From positions 496,001 through 560,000 of the forward strand of contig NW_020289975.1 of the NCBI RefSeq assembly GCF_003144245.1: a DNA stretch of 64,000 nucleotides, in the 5' to 3' direction. Position 1 is the first letter of the stretch. The number at the start of each line of letters is the position of its first letter. This document shows positions 41,482 through 53,591 of this stretch, in pieces. Source of the stretch: Jaminaea rosea (Eukaryota > Basidiomycota > Exobasidiomycetes > Microstromatales). Made by a program: the position numbers and the translations under genes. The notes beneath the pieces were generated by a model. That model was not told the origin of the DNA and made no database searches. It saw nothing but the letters and a program-made list of their open reading frames with translations.

Positions 41482-44400
41482 ATGTCAGGACGACCTCTGG
41501 GTAGACGGTCCCTCGGGGCTCCCTCTTCTTCATCGTCATCCGATAGCGCAAAGACTGCTCCCATCTCGCGCATTCCCAAACGCGCTCACTCCATTGCGCC
41601 CTCGGACCTCAAGCCAAAGGCAGGATCAACAGCAGCAGCAGCAGCCGCAGCCAACAATGTACTGCGAGACAGAGAAAACCAGACGCAGCCCATTACATCC
41701 TCCACGCGCCCCGCAGTAAGTATTGGCTTGTATAACGAGCGAGGCAGTTAGCATTCTCACACCGCTTGCACCCCGTACAGATGGGCCCTCGCAAGTCATC
41801 CATCCGCACTCGCCCGCCCCAAGTCTTTGCTTCACCGACAGGCATGTCACGGAGTCCCACTGCACCCCCACCTCGCCAATCAGTGGCAGGCGGTGACGCA
41901 TCAGTCGTCGTCACGACAACAATCGCAGCTGCATCGACCAAGAAGCGTCCCGCAGCCGGCGAAGAGGTTCAATCGCCCTCTGCAGCCGCTCGCTCTCGCA
42001 AGTCAATGGCTGCCCCCGCCTTCAGCGACTCCAAGACCGTTGACGTGAATGAAGAGCGCAAGCGTCGCCGCGTAACCTTCAGCACTCGTCAGGAGCGTAC
42101 GGACTTCATTCGCGATGAGCCTACCATGCACATTCGCCCGCCAGTCGAGTCGGACCTCGCGAGCATGTCGCAATCGACTGGCTCGTCGACGCCTAGCAGC
42201 CAGAGAGATAGTCTCGTGCCGCGTCTTCGTGGTTTTGGCGAGGATGTGGACGACGACGAGTCGGAGAGCTCGTCTGAGGAAGAGAGCTCCGAGGAGGAAG
42301 AGGAAGAGGACGCGAGTGCGATTGATATGGAGCTCGCGACCATGTCCGACATCGTGGCGCCTCGAGCGCAGGAAGCAGTGGACGACGACGAGGAGTCAAT
42401 GGCAATGGACTTCACGCAGGTACGCGGGACCATTGTCAGGGGGCGTCGCTCCTCGACAGCTCCCTCCGAGGCAGACGAGAGCAGTGTCGCAATGGATCTC
42501 ACCTACGCAGGCGACGATGGCCAAGGCGAGGAAGACGAAAGTGCCATGGAGTTCACGACCGCTGTTGGCGGCATACAATCAATGGGCAAGGGCAAGCTGC
42601 GCGCACGAGACAGCCTCGCTGCTCGACCTTCCTTCGCCAAGGCGCGCTCCTCGCTGCTGCCTCCGCCCACTGCTTCCGCTGCCAATGAGTCGTCGATGAT
42701 GAGCATGGACATGGACGACGCCAGCAAGAGCGCCATGGACATTACGGGCAACTTTGGCGCCATTGCAGACGAAGACGAAGATGAAGAGGCTGCTGAAGAG
42801 ACTCAAGCCGATGCAGAGGACAAGTCTGCCATGATGTCCCTCGTTGGTGCCAACCAGTCCTCCTCGGCGATGGACCTCACCGTAGCTCAAGGCACCATCG
42901 TGCCCGGCGACACAACGCCCAGAAAGTCTCGCCCATCTAGCACTGGCAGCGCTCTCCCATCTCTGCCCTTCCAGCGATCCCCAACCAAGTCGCCTGGCAC
43001 GCCGAGCAGATTCAGGCGATCCCTTCTGGGCGGTATCTCCGACTCGCCTAGCTCGCCCGCTCGACGAGTGCAAGTGCCCATTGACCCAGAAGAGCTCGCC
43101 CGCATGAAACCTGCGACGCCGTCCGCCGTTTCGAAGGACTTCTCCTCGCAGTTCCTCACTCTCTCGGCGCGCCGAGCGTCGCCGGAGCGCCCGCCCATCT
43201 TCGCAAATGCGATGCCATTGCGCAAGAGCATGGGTGGTGCCCTGCCCTCTGCCCACGCCCTCAAGCCAGGCAAGGTCTCAACAGCGCCGCAGCAGAAGTC
43301 GCGAGGCGACAATCGCAGCTCGATCGTTGCCGCTGTCCTTCCTGCACCATCCTCCTCCGACTTCTCCTATGATGGCACCGAGGAGAGCAACAACTCCGCA
43401 GCAGAAGCAGCCATCACCGCAGCTGCCGCGATGGGGCCTCCCTCTCAAGTGTCATCTTCCGCATCAGGCAGCGAGGAGCACCCATTCTACGACGCTCACC
43501 ACAGCGTAACTCGCGCCCCTTCACCTCCCCTCGACGATGAGATCTCTCAACCTCCTCTGCGCAACCTGACTCTCTCGGAATTCTTCAGCCTCAGCGGCAT
43601 GAACTTCCATGACGACACCCGCCCGCTGAAAGTGCGCGTTCTCCCACCCCGTGATGGCCCGCCCTCCCTGGAGGGTAGCAAGCGCGCGACAGCCCAATTC
43701 AAGGCAATGGCCGGTTCAGTACCCATGCTCGAGACGCTGGTGGACGCCTGTCGCGAGCTCAAGCAGTCCGTCTCCGACGGGTCGGCGGTGCTCAAAGAGA
43801 TCGAGGAACGCTTCGTTGACTCACCGCCGGATCTCGTGCGCGAACTGCTCAGCTTGAGCAGTGAAGCCGAGAAGAAGGAGATGGAGTCGCAATTCAAGCT
43901 ACAGAAGCAGGCGGCACGCGCAATTGCGAAGGAGGGGTACTTGGGCTGGTGCCTCGACAACCAATATGGGCCGGACATTGTCGCTGCGCTCGAAGCGACC
44001 AAGCGTGGACTTGAGCAGGACCTTCTAACAATCAAAGCAGACTGTGCCCGCATGGAGCAAGAGATCCTCCCAGTCCTTAGAGAGCGGCGCAACCTGCTCC
44101 GAGCACAAGTGCAACGCGTCAAGTCCCGCCAGAAGGAGATCGAGCTTTGTCCCCTTTCTGACCTCGAGGCCCTACATGGTGGGATGGCTGAACTCCTTCC
44201 CGAAGTCCAGTCACGTCGATCCGTCCATCGAGAGAAGAGTGACTCTCTCGAGCGAATGCGCGCCAAGCTCGAGGAGAACCTCGCAACCAAGGCCGAGCTG
44301 GAGGCGGGCATTGAGGCTGCTAGACAGGTGTGTGAGCAGATCCAGGGCTACACGCGCGGTGAGGCTGCGAGGTTGGCAGCGGAGGTCAGGCATATCGAGC

Positions 44401-45089
44401 GAGTCCACCTTTGGAAGATCCACTCCGCCTCGCTGGGCAAGTTGCACCTTGTGCACGACTCGGTGTTCGATGTGGTGGTTTTCCTCGACCAAGACGGGAC
44501 AGGACTGTGCGAGAGTGTCGAGCTTGCTCTCACCCCCTCGGCTAAACTGGCGGGTGATGTGCTCGTAGGAGAGATGCTGGAAGCCCTGCGCGAAGATCTT
44601 CTGAACACGGAGGCACATTCAGGCGTGCAAGGCTGGCCCGTCGCCAAGCTGGTTCGCCACATCTCGACCGCATGGACTTCATGCCGACACTTGCAGAGCG
44701 ATCTTGCTCGCTTGGCACTGCGTTTCCCAATCGACGTGACAGCCCTTGCGGCTCAACAGCTGGCGGGCGAGCCGCGCAACGTTGCTGTGCACGCTACCAT
44801 GCTTCTGCCAGAGGAGCGCACCAAGCTTCGTCTCGCGTTGCGAGTGGATATGGAAGCTCTCATCTACGGGGACGATGCTGCCCTGTTCTCTCGGCGAGTC
44901 GAGTCAGACGAGGACAGGGACGAGAGCGTAGAGGTGGCAGGTGCGGTCCGTATCGAGGCTGTGTACGGGCAAGCGGACGCGGCGGGCATGGCGCAACGTG
45001 TGGCGAGGAGGTTGAGGAGCCACGACTTTGTGTTGGGCAGTGGAGCCCTTGCTGAGGCGTGTGCGAGCGTGGTGGACTCATTCGCCTGA
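41482..45089 (+). CDS. SPC105: Kinetochore scaffold KNL1/Spc105
   Basis: Two exons, 41482-41715 and 41781-45089, encode 1,180 aa; the intron is 41716-41780. The N-terminal half is disordered and contains the protein phosphatase 1 docking motif RVTF (residues 175-178, in RRRVTFSTR). An array of degenerate MELT motifs follows at about residues 261-447: IDMELATM, MAMDFTQV, VAMDLTYA, SAMEFTTA, SAMDITGN and SAMDLTVA, the sites Mps1 phosphorylates to recruit Bub3-Bub1. The C-terminal half (from about 43560) is the Spc7/KNL1 domain: a LTLSEFFSLSGMNFHD motif, long coiled coil (ERMRAKLEENLATKAELEAGIEAAR) and a final RWD-like region that binds the Mis12 complex. It acts at the outer kinetochore in the KMN network. 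Order and motifs fit Spc105 well. Confidence 0.96.
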
Positions 45090-45311
45090 GGGCCAGTGAG
45101 CATACAAGAACTTTCACTTCTTTCCCACGGCGCCTTGCGCTCTTCGATACCATGACTTTTTTCGTTTGTTGTCTCCTTTTACTCGTTCGATGGCTCACTT
45201 GCCCCTCGTCAGGCTGTCAAAGCAATGCACATCTATGGGACTCGTATCAAGATTGACTAATGAAGCGGGTTCGGAATGGTGATTCAACGAATGAGAGTGT
45301 GGTGTCGCGCT

Positions 45312-47371
45312 TCACATGTCTACCTCGTCATCTCGGCCGCCAGGAACAGCTTCGGGCTGCGACGAGCCTGCCGCACCAACAGAGCCAGAGCCAGACCCGC
45401 TCGCACTGTGCAGCATGGCCTCATCCTCGCCCGCAGCAACGGCACCGCTCTCTACAAGCTCATCGTCATCCTCGCCGTTGTCCACGTACCTCCTCTCCCT
45501 CCCCTTACCCCTACCGGCAGGCGCCAATCTGGGTGGCGCACCTTGCGTCTGCTCGGCATAAGTCGGCAGTTGGCCCTGCCCTCCCTGTTGCTGCGTTGGC
45601 TCCTTGTACGTCAGGCCCTGCTGGACAAGCTCGATGCGGAACGCCAATCGCTCAGAAGTGGCAATCGTAGCTTTGGCTTGCTTCATCGTCTTCTCAAAGA
45701 GGTTGCTACGCTCGTCTTTCGGAAGGCGGACAAGGAGATCGTCTACCCAGTCCAGGCGCCAATCGCCGCGCGAGGCAGTGTCGTGAGTCTTGTCACTGCT
45801 ATTGGCCTCGCCGCGCTCGACAAGAGAAAGGCATTCCGCCCTTGCTTGATCCATTGACCACCCGAAAGCCTCTGCGAGCCTGGTCAGGCTTACGGTGGTG
45901 AATGGTGCGAGAAATTGTTGCAGTCCCCTTCGGATCACGAAGCGCCTCAAGGTTCCAAGCCTAGGCGCGAGATAGAGGTCGAGGGTGTGGCGATTCCTCC
46001 ATTTGTCGAGAAGAGCGAGGGTCTTCTCGTAGTCGCAAGCCCAGAATGCATCCAGTAGCTCGCGAGTGGGCGGATCATGCTCTGTGAATGAGCGGAATGT
46101 TGGACGATCCATCACCATGCGTTTGAGGCTGGGACGAGGGAGGACGGCAATGCTGCATAGTGTGGAGTAGAGGGCGAGGTCGCCGGGTGCGAGTAAATGC
46201 GCGAAGCTGGACGCATAGAGCGGGTCCGTAGCCAAGAAGCTGGTGGCAGCGGCCTCGAATCGTCCTTGTCCAAGTGCAGCCAGCCCTCCAGCGACACACA
46301 GGATCGCCTTGATACGAGCGACTTCATTCTTGACCCTGGTTTCTCCAGCCGCATTCCCTTGCCCACCGTCAGCGGACCCTCCCCTCGCTGCCTGGTCTCC
46401 CGATGCTGCACTGGCGGCTGCGCTCCCTCCTGCTCGGAAGAGAGCGCCAATGGCGTCTGCGCCTGAAGTTGAGGCTCCCTTGCTGGGAGGAACGATGATG
46501 GACGACGTGGTTGAAGTAGACGTGCCGCCAGCTCGAGCTGAGCCTCCAGCGCTACCGGCTGCTGCGGCTGGGTTGTACGTCTCGAGAACTGCTTCAGCTT
46601 TGTTGACAAAGGCTACGACGGTAGCGTAGCTTTGCATCTCGAGTGCGACCTGGGCGAATGCGAAGAGAGGGTAGATCATGAGCTTTACACAGGCTGTCTT
46701 CCATCGGGAACCCCGGTCCCGCTCACTCACCTCAATGACGCTCAAGCACATATCCATGACATGTTCGGCAGTCGAGCAATGCTCTCTCGTCCTCTGATAG
46801 CACTGCAATGCCTCCTGCAACAGTCCGCAGCTGCGATAGTAGTCGGCCAAGTCGCGATTCGCCATGCGGATGCTCTCCTTGATGAGGTTGTTCTGATAGT
46901 TGCGCAGTTCCAGGTCGAGCTTTTCGCCTTCCTGTTTGACATGCTGAGTTGTCTCTTGGATCCAGATGTCATCTACTGTATAAGTGGGCTGAGGGGGGAC
47001 GGCGTTGCAGAGGGCGACGAGTTGTTGGTAGGCTTGGACGTCGCTCGTGGCGGACTTGACGATGTCGGCTGCTTGGGCTGCGGCGGAGCTTCGTAGCTGA
47101 GGAGCAGTCTTGGCGATGTGAATGAGGCGAAGAAGTCGAGCACGGCCCTGCATCGAGGCGAGAAGGTGTTGATGAGCAACTGTTGGCTGTGTTCGCATCG
47201 TTATATGCTCGATGGGCTCACCTGATAATTGGCTACGTAAGCCTCCCAATCAAAGGCATCATTCGTCGCCGAGTGGACTTCAGCCAGCGGTGCGCTCATG
47301 ACCATCTGAGCGATGCCGCTAGACGGGCCTGCCATGGCAGAAGCCATCTCGACGTCGTCTGTCTCTGCCAT
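45312..47371 (-). CDS. CSN1: COP9 signalosome subunit 1 (PCI protein)
   Basis: Three exons on the minus strand, 47222-47371, 46731-47147 and 45312-46649, encode 634 aa. Exon 1 ends DWEAYVANYQ and joins GRARLLRLIHIA, matching the YSGLxRIERLQFIA region of animal CSN1. Helical repeats (NLIKESIRMANRDLADYYRSCGLL, CYQRTREHCSTAEHVMDMCLSVIE) lead into a C-terminal PCI domain (LDLYLAPRLGTLRRFVIRRGLQQFLAPFTTVSLTRLAEAFG). The COP9 signalosome removes Nedd8 from cullins. A Gly/Ala/Ser-rich insertion of roughly 80 residues after the KAEAVLETYNPA segment and a disordered acidic tail make it longer than the usual 450-530 aa. The second intron, 46650-46730 (81 bp), is free of stops and a multiple of three; the spliced join IE-VALEMQSYATVVAFV fits the family. 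Rpn7 is the nearest alternative but fits less well. Confidence 0.92.
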
Positions 47372-47595
47372 GGTGAGTAGGACGAGATCAGAGTAGCAGA
47401 TTCGTTGCAAAGGACGAGTCGAGCGACACGACGGCTCAGCTCAAATGCATGGCCCAAGCGCACCGCCGCGCCAGTCCGCGTTTCCCTGTCCCGTGTCGCA
47501 GCTCGCTCGAGCTCCCTCTCACTCTCTTCACACGAGCATCAAGGAATCGTTTATTGCGGCCACAAGTAGCTAGTCTACAGCACATTCGCACGGAG

Positions 47596-48330
47596 CTAGG
47601 TGGGTACAATAACAAGCTGCTGAGCCGTCTTCCCCTCAGGCATGCTCGTCTTAGTAAAGAACTGAACCTCGGCATGAGCCGTGTCACCAATGATGGCAGT
47701 CTCGTTTTCATTGGCAAAGAAGAGGCGCGACCCAGCGCCAGAGCTACCGTAGATATACTTCCTGTCAGGAGGTCAGAAGCTGGTCAGCTCTCATCACTCA
47801 TTACTACTGCGAGATCTGACCACCATGACGACTCACTCGAGCATCCAAAGACGGTACTCTTCAGGCACCTTGGTGCAGAAGGAGTCGACAATCGAGTTGC
47901 GCGCCCCCGTGTTGGCGTCATTCTTGCTCTCGAGCGCCAAGCAGTGCTGCGTCGCTCCCTTGGGTCGGATGATACCATAGCTCAAGTTGGTAGGACCACT
48001 CGTGGGCGTCTTGTAGCCCGGAGGGAGCGCGTGCCCATCATCACTGGTACATCGAGCAAACTCCCACTCTTGCGGCTGGACTGGAGAGCCATCGTCGTTC
48101 TTGGTAACGAGGAGATGGTCATTGGATCCGTCGGTGCCGCTATGCTTTGCATTGGGGACGATGCCTACGTATGTGAAGGCAGAATCATTCTCGCCTTCAC
48201 TGGCGGGCTTCAGGGCGAGTTGGCCCGTGAAGGACGTCGAGCAGGTTGGAGGAGTCTGACGACGGACAGAAGCGGCAGAGCTGATGGCTGCGAGGGAGGC
48301 GACGATGAGGGCGGACTTGAGAAAGACCAT
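47596..48330 (-). CDS. Small secreted protein with four cysteines, unknown family
   Basis: Two exons on the minus strand, 47837-48330 and 47596-47761, encode 219 aa. MVFLKSALIVASLAAISSA is a clear signal peptide, probably cleaved before ASVRRQ, where the Arg-Arg could be a Kex2-type site. The mature part has four Cys (PTCSTSF, FARCTSD, QHCLALE, SFCTKVP), consistent with two disulfides, and no membrane anchor. The spaced QHCLALE and EYRLWMLE segments are faintly like a ricin-B/beta-trefoil repeat, but I cannot assign it. Splicing at intron 47762-47836 (GTGAGT...GACAG) extends the protein by KYIYGSSGAGSRLFF and about 40 further residues. A TATA box lies 88 bp before the ATG. Likely an extracellular or wall-associated protein; an effector role is possible but unproven. 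Confidence 0.82.
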
Positions 48331-49506
48331 GGTGCTGTCTGATTGGTGTGAGGAGGATTGAATGACTTTTGATGCGAGCAGGAAGGAAGAGACGACTCCT
48401 CGAGACCTCGTACTTATACATTGTCGTTGACCACCAGATCTCGCAGAGTCGACCATAGGAGTTCCGACTTGCCTCAATGTCTCGTGCCGCTCCCCCAAGA
48501 GGCCTCACCAAGCCGAGCATGCTACATACGGAAGCAACTCCCCATGTTCCTGTCGCTCTCGCTACGACGGACCATGCTTCGGCAACTTGACCATTTGAAC
48601 CTGCTCGCCGGCGGCTGACGGCGACAACGGACTTCCATGGTCTTGGTGACCGTCATCTCGCACAAGTGGAGGCCTCTTCCGCAGGGCTGGGCTGGGGCCG
48701 GCGGTAGTTCGGCCACTCGCACTCGCATCTGGTTCGCTGATGACAGACAGCTCTGATCGCATCCCGATCTCGTCAATTCTCTCTGAATGCGTTCAGGTTG
48801 CAGTCGACGAGGAGCCGGAAAACGAGTGGGGCCCTGATGAATGGATGGCTAGCCGCCGGTGACGGGGCCATGCGCCTCATTTTACTCATTGACGCCCGTC
48901 GCAGAGAGTAAAGAAAGTGCAATTAAGGATCAAAGGGATTCATGATGGTGCTGCTGCTGATGATGTTGTTGTTGGTGGTGATGAGGAAGTAAAGAGCAAA
49001 GACATACGCTGAAGCCTATAGACAAAGTTTTCGACACGGCAACAGAAAACGAGCGGAACCCAAAACACTGCGCTTCCTTGCCGGCCCGTCACCAGCCAGA
49101 CCGCTTCTTGTCTTCAGCAAGATGACAGTGATGGACCGATAACTTCGATGACTTCGACGTCCGAGCTCGTGGGGGCGCCTCGAGGTGACTTGGTGATGGT
49201 GACCGCCCATGACATCGGTGTAGTCGCCGTCATCGTTGCAAGCGTGTATTCAGTCGCGAGTTCGCTGGTGCCATGAAGGTGGGAGAAGAGGGAGAATTAT
49301 AAAGTCGATGCGTGAAGCCAATGAGAACAGACGGATAGAGAAGGTAGAGCCTTGCTGGACAACAGTGCAATGGCCACGGCGAGTAGGAGTGGAGTGATGA
49401 TAACGATAAGTCGGGCAAGGCGAGAACAGGAGCGGAATCTTGCTGTTGAGACGTTGGAGAGGTATCGACTTGTGTGCTGCTGCTTGCTGATCCTGACCCG
49501 CTCGCT
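48331..49506. other. Region between the secreted-protein gene and the RRM gene
   Basis: 1,176 bp containing the promoter of the secreted-protein gene and the 3' end of the RRM gene. A GATGATG/TTGTTG-type low-complexity stretch lies at about 48940-48990. No further gene is convincing. Confidence 0.5.
48413..48418 (-). promoter_or_regulatory. TATA box of the secreted-protein gene
   Basis: On the minus strand the sequence is TGTATAAGTA; TATAAG starts exactly 88 bp before the ATG at 48330. Position and sequence fit a basal TATA element for an inducible gene. Confidence 0.6.
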
Positions 49507-52500
49507 TCAGGGAGTCTTGTCGTCTGCACTTGCGTCATGCTCGAGGTCGGTCTTCGAAGGGCTCTGCATCCTATTGCCGCCTCCGACGATGCCCTGATTG
49601 CTGTTGCCGCGCTTGAGGAGCGCTTGACCTTGGATGCTCATTTTGGCAATCGCCTTTGCCATCTCTTCCGTGCTGGCGTGACCTGCAGCAATGGCGATGT
49701 TGGGCACTGACGTGGGAGCTTTGCTCGTCGCGCTGTGACCATTCCCGTTGCTGACGGCGCCGGCTACGTTGTTGCTCTCTCCCGATGCAACTGGGGAGAA
49801 GTAGTTGGACCCGTCGCCGAGATCGTCGCGCATTGGCGTGCGCAAGGCGTCTGCATCGAGACTGGGCCTGCGAGCTCGTTCGCCTGAGCCGGCCATGCCC
49901 CCCTCAACTGCCGCACCTTCACCAGCGGCCAAGGCTGCGCCAAAGTAGCCAAAGCTTGAATTGGACACAGAGGCGGGATGAGCGCCGTAAACACTGGGCG
50001 ATATCGCCGGAGAGTTGGTCGACGCCCTGCGAGAGACAAGCGAGATGGAGCCTGGCCCCAGGTGAGGTTTCTTAAGCGTTGACGAGGAGGGCTGTGCGAG
50101 CGTATTTGACGCTGGTTGAGCACCATCTCCCTTGGCCATTTGAACGGCATCGCCCTTGGTAGAGTTGGCAGCGGCCGTGTCGTCGCTAACGACAGTGGGG
50201 AAAGGATAGCCGTCCGAAGCAGCGACCAGAGGAGGAAGAGGCGAAGCAGAGCGAGACGAGATTGCTGAGCCGTCCATATGAGCGGCCTCTGCGGCGGTGC
50301 CCGTCTGAGCGGTGGATGATCCCGCCGATCCCGCATTCGATACAGCCCGCTCGCCCCCAACTTCTCCAGCTCGCGAGCCACTTCTGGCCGATTGCTGCTG
50401 CTGCTGCTGAGTAGGCACTCGATACGGCTGTCCCCAGTGAGGCGTCTGCGGCATTTGAGCACCGCCCATGCCTCCGTAGAAGGCATTGAAGCCCGATCCT
50501 CCAGTCTGTCCAAAGCCATTTCCTCCGCCGCTAGGCGGCACCATGCGCAGAGGCGCGCCGGGCGCAGCGCTCATGCCAGGATACTGCCAGGGTGTAGGAG
50601 GAGCCTGCACGCCAGGCGTGGTGGGCATATGGTGGTAGCCGGGGATCGGCGGACTCATCATGCCCAAGCCAGGACTCATCATCGGCGCAGTGAAAGCAGG
50701 CGGCGTCTGCGGGGGCAAGTTGGCGAAGGAGAAGCCAGGCATGCCAGGCGTGAGTGGGACTCCGGGTGTCATTGGCACTGGCGCTCTTCCCTCTGGCGAG
50801 AAGGTGCTGCCCATTGCATAATGCTGCTGATAAGGATGAGCCTGCTGCTGCATGGACGGTGGCGATGGCAGAGAGATGCGGCCAGGAGCAGCGTTGACGC
50901 GACTCGAGCCACCCTTCTTCGCTGCTGTACTGGAGCCGACCGCTGCCTGTGAGCTGATCTCCTGCGGCAGCGCCTGTACTTGACGTGAAGGAGGCGGCTG
51001 TCTCGCATAGCCATGTTCATCCCCGACGACAGGTGAGGCGGTTCCCAATGCTGAGGGTCGACGTGATTGAGATGTCGGCTCGAAAGCCTGCAGCAGGCCT
51101 GCGTTCGGCGTCGATGATCTGCTTGGAGGAAGACTGCCACCAGATGGTGTCCCAGATGCGCTCGACACTGATCCACGCGGCGTGTACACGCCATTGCCGA
51201 AGTTCATCCCTTCCTGCCCAAAGGCTGTCCTCTGCGACCATGACGGCTGCTGCTGCTGCTGCTGCTGATGGTGGTATGGGAAGTGTTGCTGGGACGGCAT
51301 CATCTGATGCTGCACTGCTTGCTGCTGTTGCTGAGCGGCCATCTGGCTTGCCTGTGGCTGCAGAGCGTATGGGCTGTGACCAGCTGCCATGAGCTGTTGC
51401 TGTTGTTGCTGGAGCAAGTAGACGGCAGGGCTAGCGATACCTCCAATGCTACCACCATTGCCCGTACCGCCAGCTCCCATCGCCTTCATTGCGCCTCCTC
51501 CACCGGCTCCGAGGTTGCTTGGCGGCTGTGCAGCACTGAAAGCACTCGTGTAGTCTTCTGCCCTCGCTGGGATCAAGATACCCAGAGGAGGAGACTCCAT
51601 GCGAGCAAAGCGGTCAAAGTGTACTTTGAGTGTGCGCCCATTGTGGTCGTAGCCATGAAACATTCGCACTGCCCTGGCTGCCTCCTCCTTGCTGCCAAAG
51701 AGAGCAGTTCCGAACCCGCGCGAGCGTCCTTCTGAGCCAAGGGCGATGTCAGCCCGAAGGATATTGCCTGCTGCTCGGAAGAGGTCCTTGAGGTCTTGCC
51801 ACTGCGTCGCGTAGCTGAGGTTCCCGACGAAGAGTGTACGCCCATAGTAGCTCCCGTCAGGCATGCCACCGTACTCTGCCAACACGCGAGCCTGTTGTGC
51901 AGCGACGGCAGCTTGTGCAGCCTGAGCAGAGAGGACGGCAAGCTGGTGCTGGGTAGGGATGGCGCCTGGCGGGAGGCTGGACTGCGACGATGGAGAAGGA
52001 GCCGGTGGTGGAAATGGTGGGAGGGGCAGACCTGGCGATGATGCGGCCGAAGATCCGGGTCCACTACTGCCAGGAACCAGTCCAGCGCCAGAGCCTGCAG
52101 ATGGTCTGCGACTGCCGCCTGAGAAACTGCTTGCCCGGAGCTGTTGAACTTGCGGAGGCGGCAGCGTCGGAGTCGTCGACTGCGACAAGGACGAGCCTGG
52201 AGGCAGGAGGAGATTTTCTGACGAGCGAAGCGCAGTAGGAGCTCCACTGGGCCGACGAGATGGGCTAGCGTTGGAGGGAGCGAGAGATGGGGATCGTGCA
52301 TCTCGACGCCTATTGTCGCTTCCCGGGCTGAGATGGTCGAGGGGACCGCCAGCAAGGCCTGAGTCGGGACGAAGCAGTGAGCCGCTGCTGAAGGATCGTT
52401 CTCCAGAGTAGGGCGAAGCAGATGCCTGCATTGGGCCGGGCGGATAATGCAGGGGTCCAAAGCTCTCAGCACCCGAGCCAAACCTTTGTTGTTGGCTGCC

Positions 52501-53591
52501 CAAGGCTTGTGTATGGGGCATCGGCGAAGCAGAGTTGAAGCTGGCAGGGACGGGTAGTCCTGCTTGTGACTGACTGCCAGCCACGCCGTACGTGGAGGAA
52601 GAGTCCAGCGTGGGATAGAGGGGGCTGCCATCAGGAGCAAAGCCCCAACCGCCGCCGCCGCCCCTCTCAATGTGCACTTCGAGCTTTCTGCCCATCCACT
52701 CGAAGCCGTCGAAGCACTCTTTGGCTCTCTGCGCATCCTCGCCGTCTCTCATTAAGACTGAGCCAAAGCCTCGGGAGCGCCCGTCAGGTGTGAGAGAGAC
52801 GTCAGCGCGAAGGACAGTGCCGGCCGAGCGACGGAAGAGGTCCTGCGAAGGAAGGAGATGGCAGAGTCAGCGACGAGGGTCAGATGGACCAAACGAAAAC
52901 GATAGCTACTGACCTTGACATCTTGCCATCGTACCTTGAAGGGGAGATTGAGGACGAGAAGACTGGTTCTCTGATCGCTGGAGCTGAGAGGGCCGGCAAG
53001 AGGAGGTGTGACGACAGGTGGCTGTTGCTGCGTCGATGAAGACCCGGCGAGACTTGATTGTATGCTACTCGAGGCAGACATTGAGCTAGACGCGGTGTAC
53101 GTGGGTGCGTTCGCCGACATTGGTGAGCCCACTGAGCCAGCGGGAGAGCCAACGCTTGAGCTAGAGGAGAGTGTATGCGCGAGATTGGGTGGCGCAAGGT
53201 TGCCTGTTGATCCTACAGAAGAGGATGGCAGATTATAGAAGTCGCTCGCAGAGGGCGGCAGACCATCCGAGAGAGTCTCGCGCAAGGATGGTCTGGTTGA
53301 CGTTGCATCACGAATGGCGTCTGTGACGCCCGCAGCGGGTTGTGTGGCTCCAAGGCGAATGGGCGCGTTGCCTGTAGTGACTGAGTCAGTAACTCGATTA
53401 GAAATGCTGCGGCTGCTCTCCCTCGAATGTTCGCCACCACTCCCGCTATTGGTGCTTGCTGCGCCGATGGAACGACTGCCAGAGGAGGCTGTGCGCTGAA
53501 GCAGCGTGGGGGGATGGGCCATGAGGGTATGATGAGGAGAGAGAGGTGATGGGTGATGCGGAGAGTGCGAAAGATGGTGTGGTGAAGTCAT
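49507..53591 (-). CDS. Two-RRM RNA-binding protein with Gln/Ser/Pro-rich disorder
   Basis: Two exons on the minus strand, 52914-53591 and 49507-52842, encode 1,337 aa; the 71-bp intron 52843-52913 (donor GTCAGT) splits the first RRM. RRM1 (about residues 208-290) reads [32 protein letters not shown] with RNP1-like RSRGFGSVLM; RRM2 (about 555-640) reads RTLFVGNLSYATQWQDLKDLFRAAG with RSRGFGTALF. The two share the WQD[VL]KDLFR and SRGFG cores, pointing to internal duplication, and are separated by about 265 disordered residues. The remainder is Ser/Pro/Gln/Gly-rich with poly-Gln tracts. RRM style recalls fungal Gbp2/hnRNP-M-like mRNA-binding proteins; a role in mRNA export, localisation or granules is inference. 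No orthologue assigned. Confidence 0.9.
51247..51267. repeat. CTG/CAG microsatellite coding poly-Gln
   Basis: Seven consecutive CTG units on the plus strand, translated as Gln in the minus-strand RRM gene. Similar but shorter Gln tracts lie near 50390-50410 and 51393-51412, so length may vary between strains. Confidence 0.8.

Noticed and set aside
51573-52736. Minus-strand 387-codon frame overlapping the RRM gene in another frame
   Set aside because: It lacks RRM motifs and is a shadow of the GC-rich main frame.
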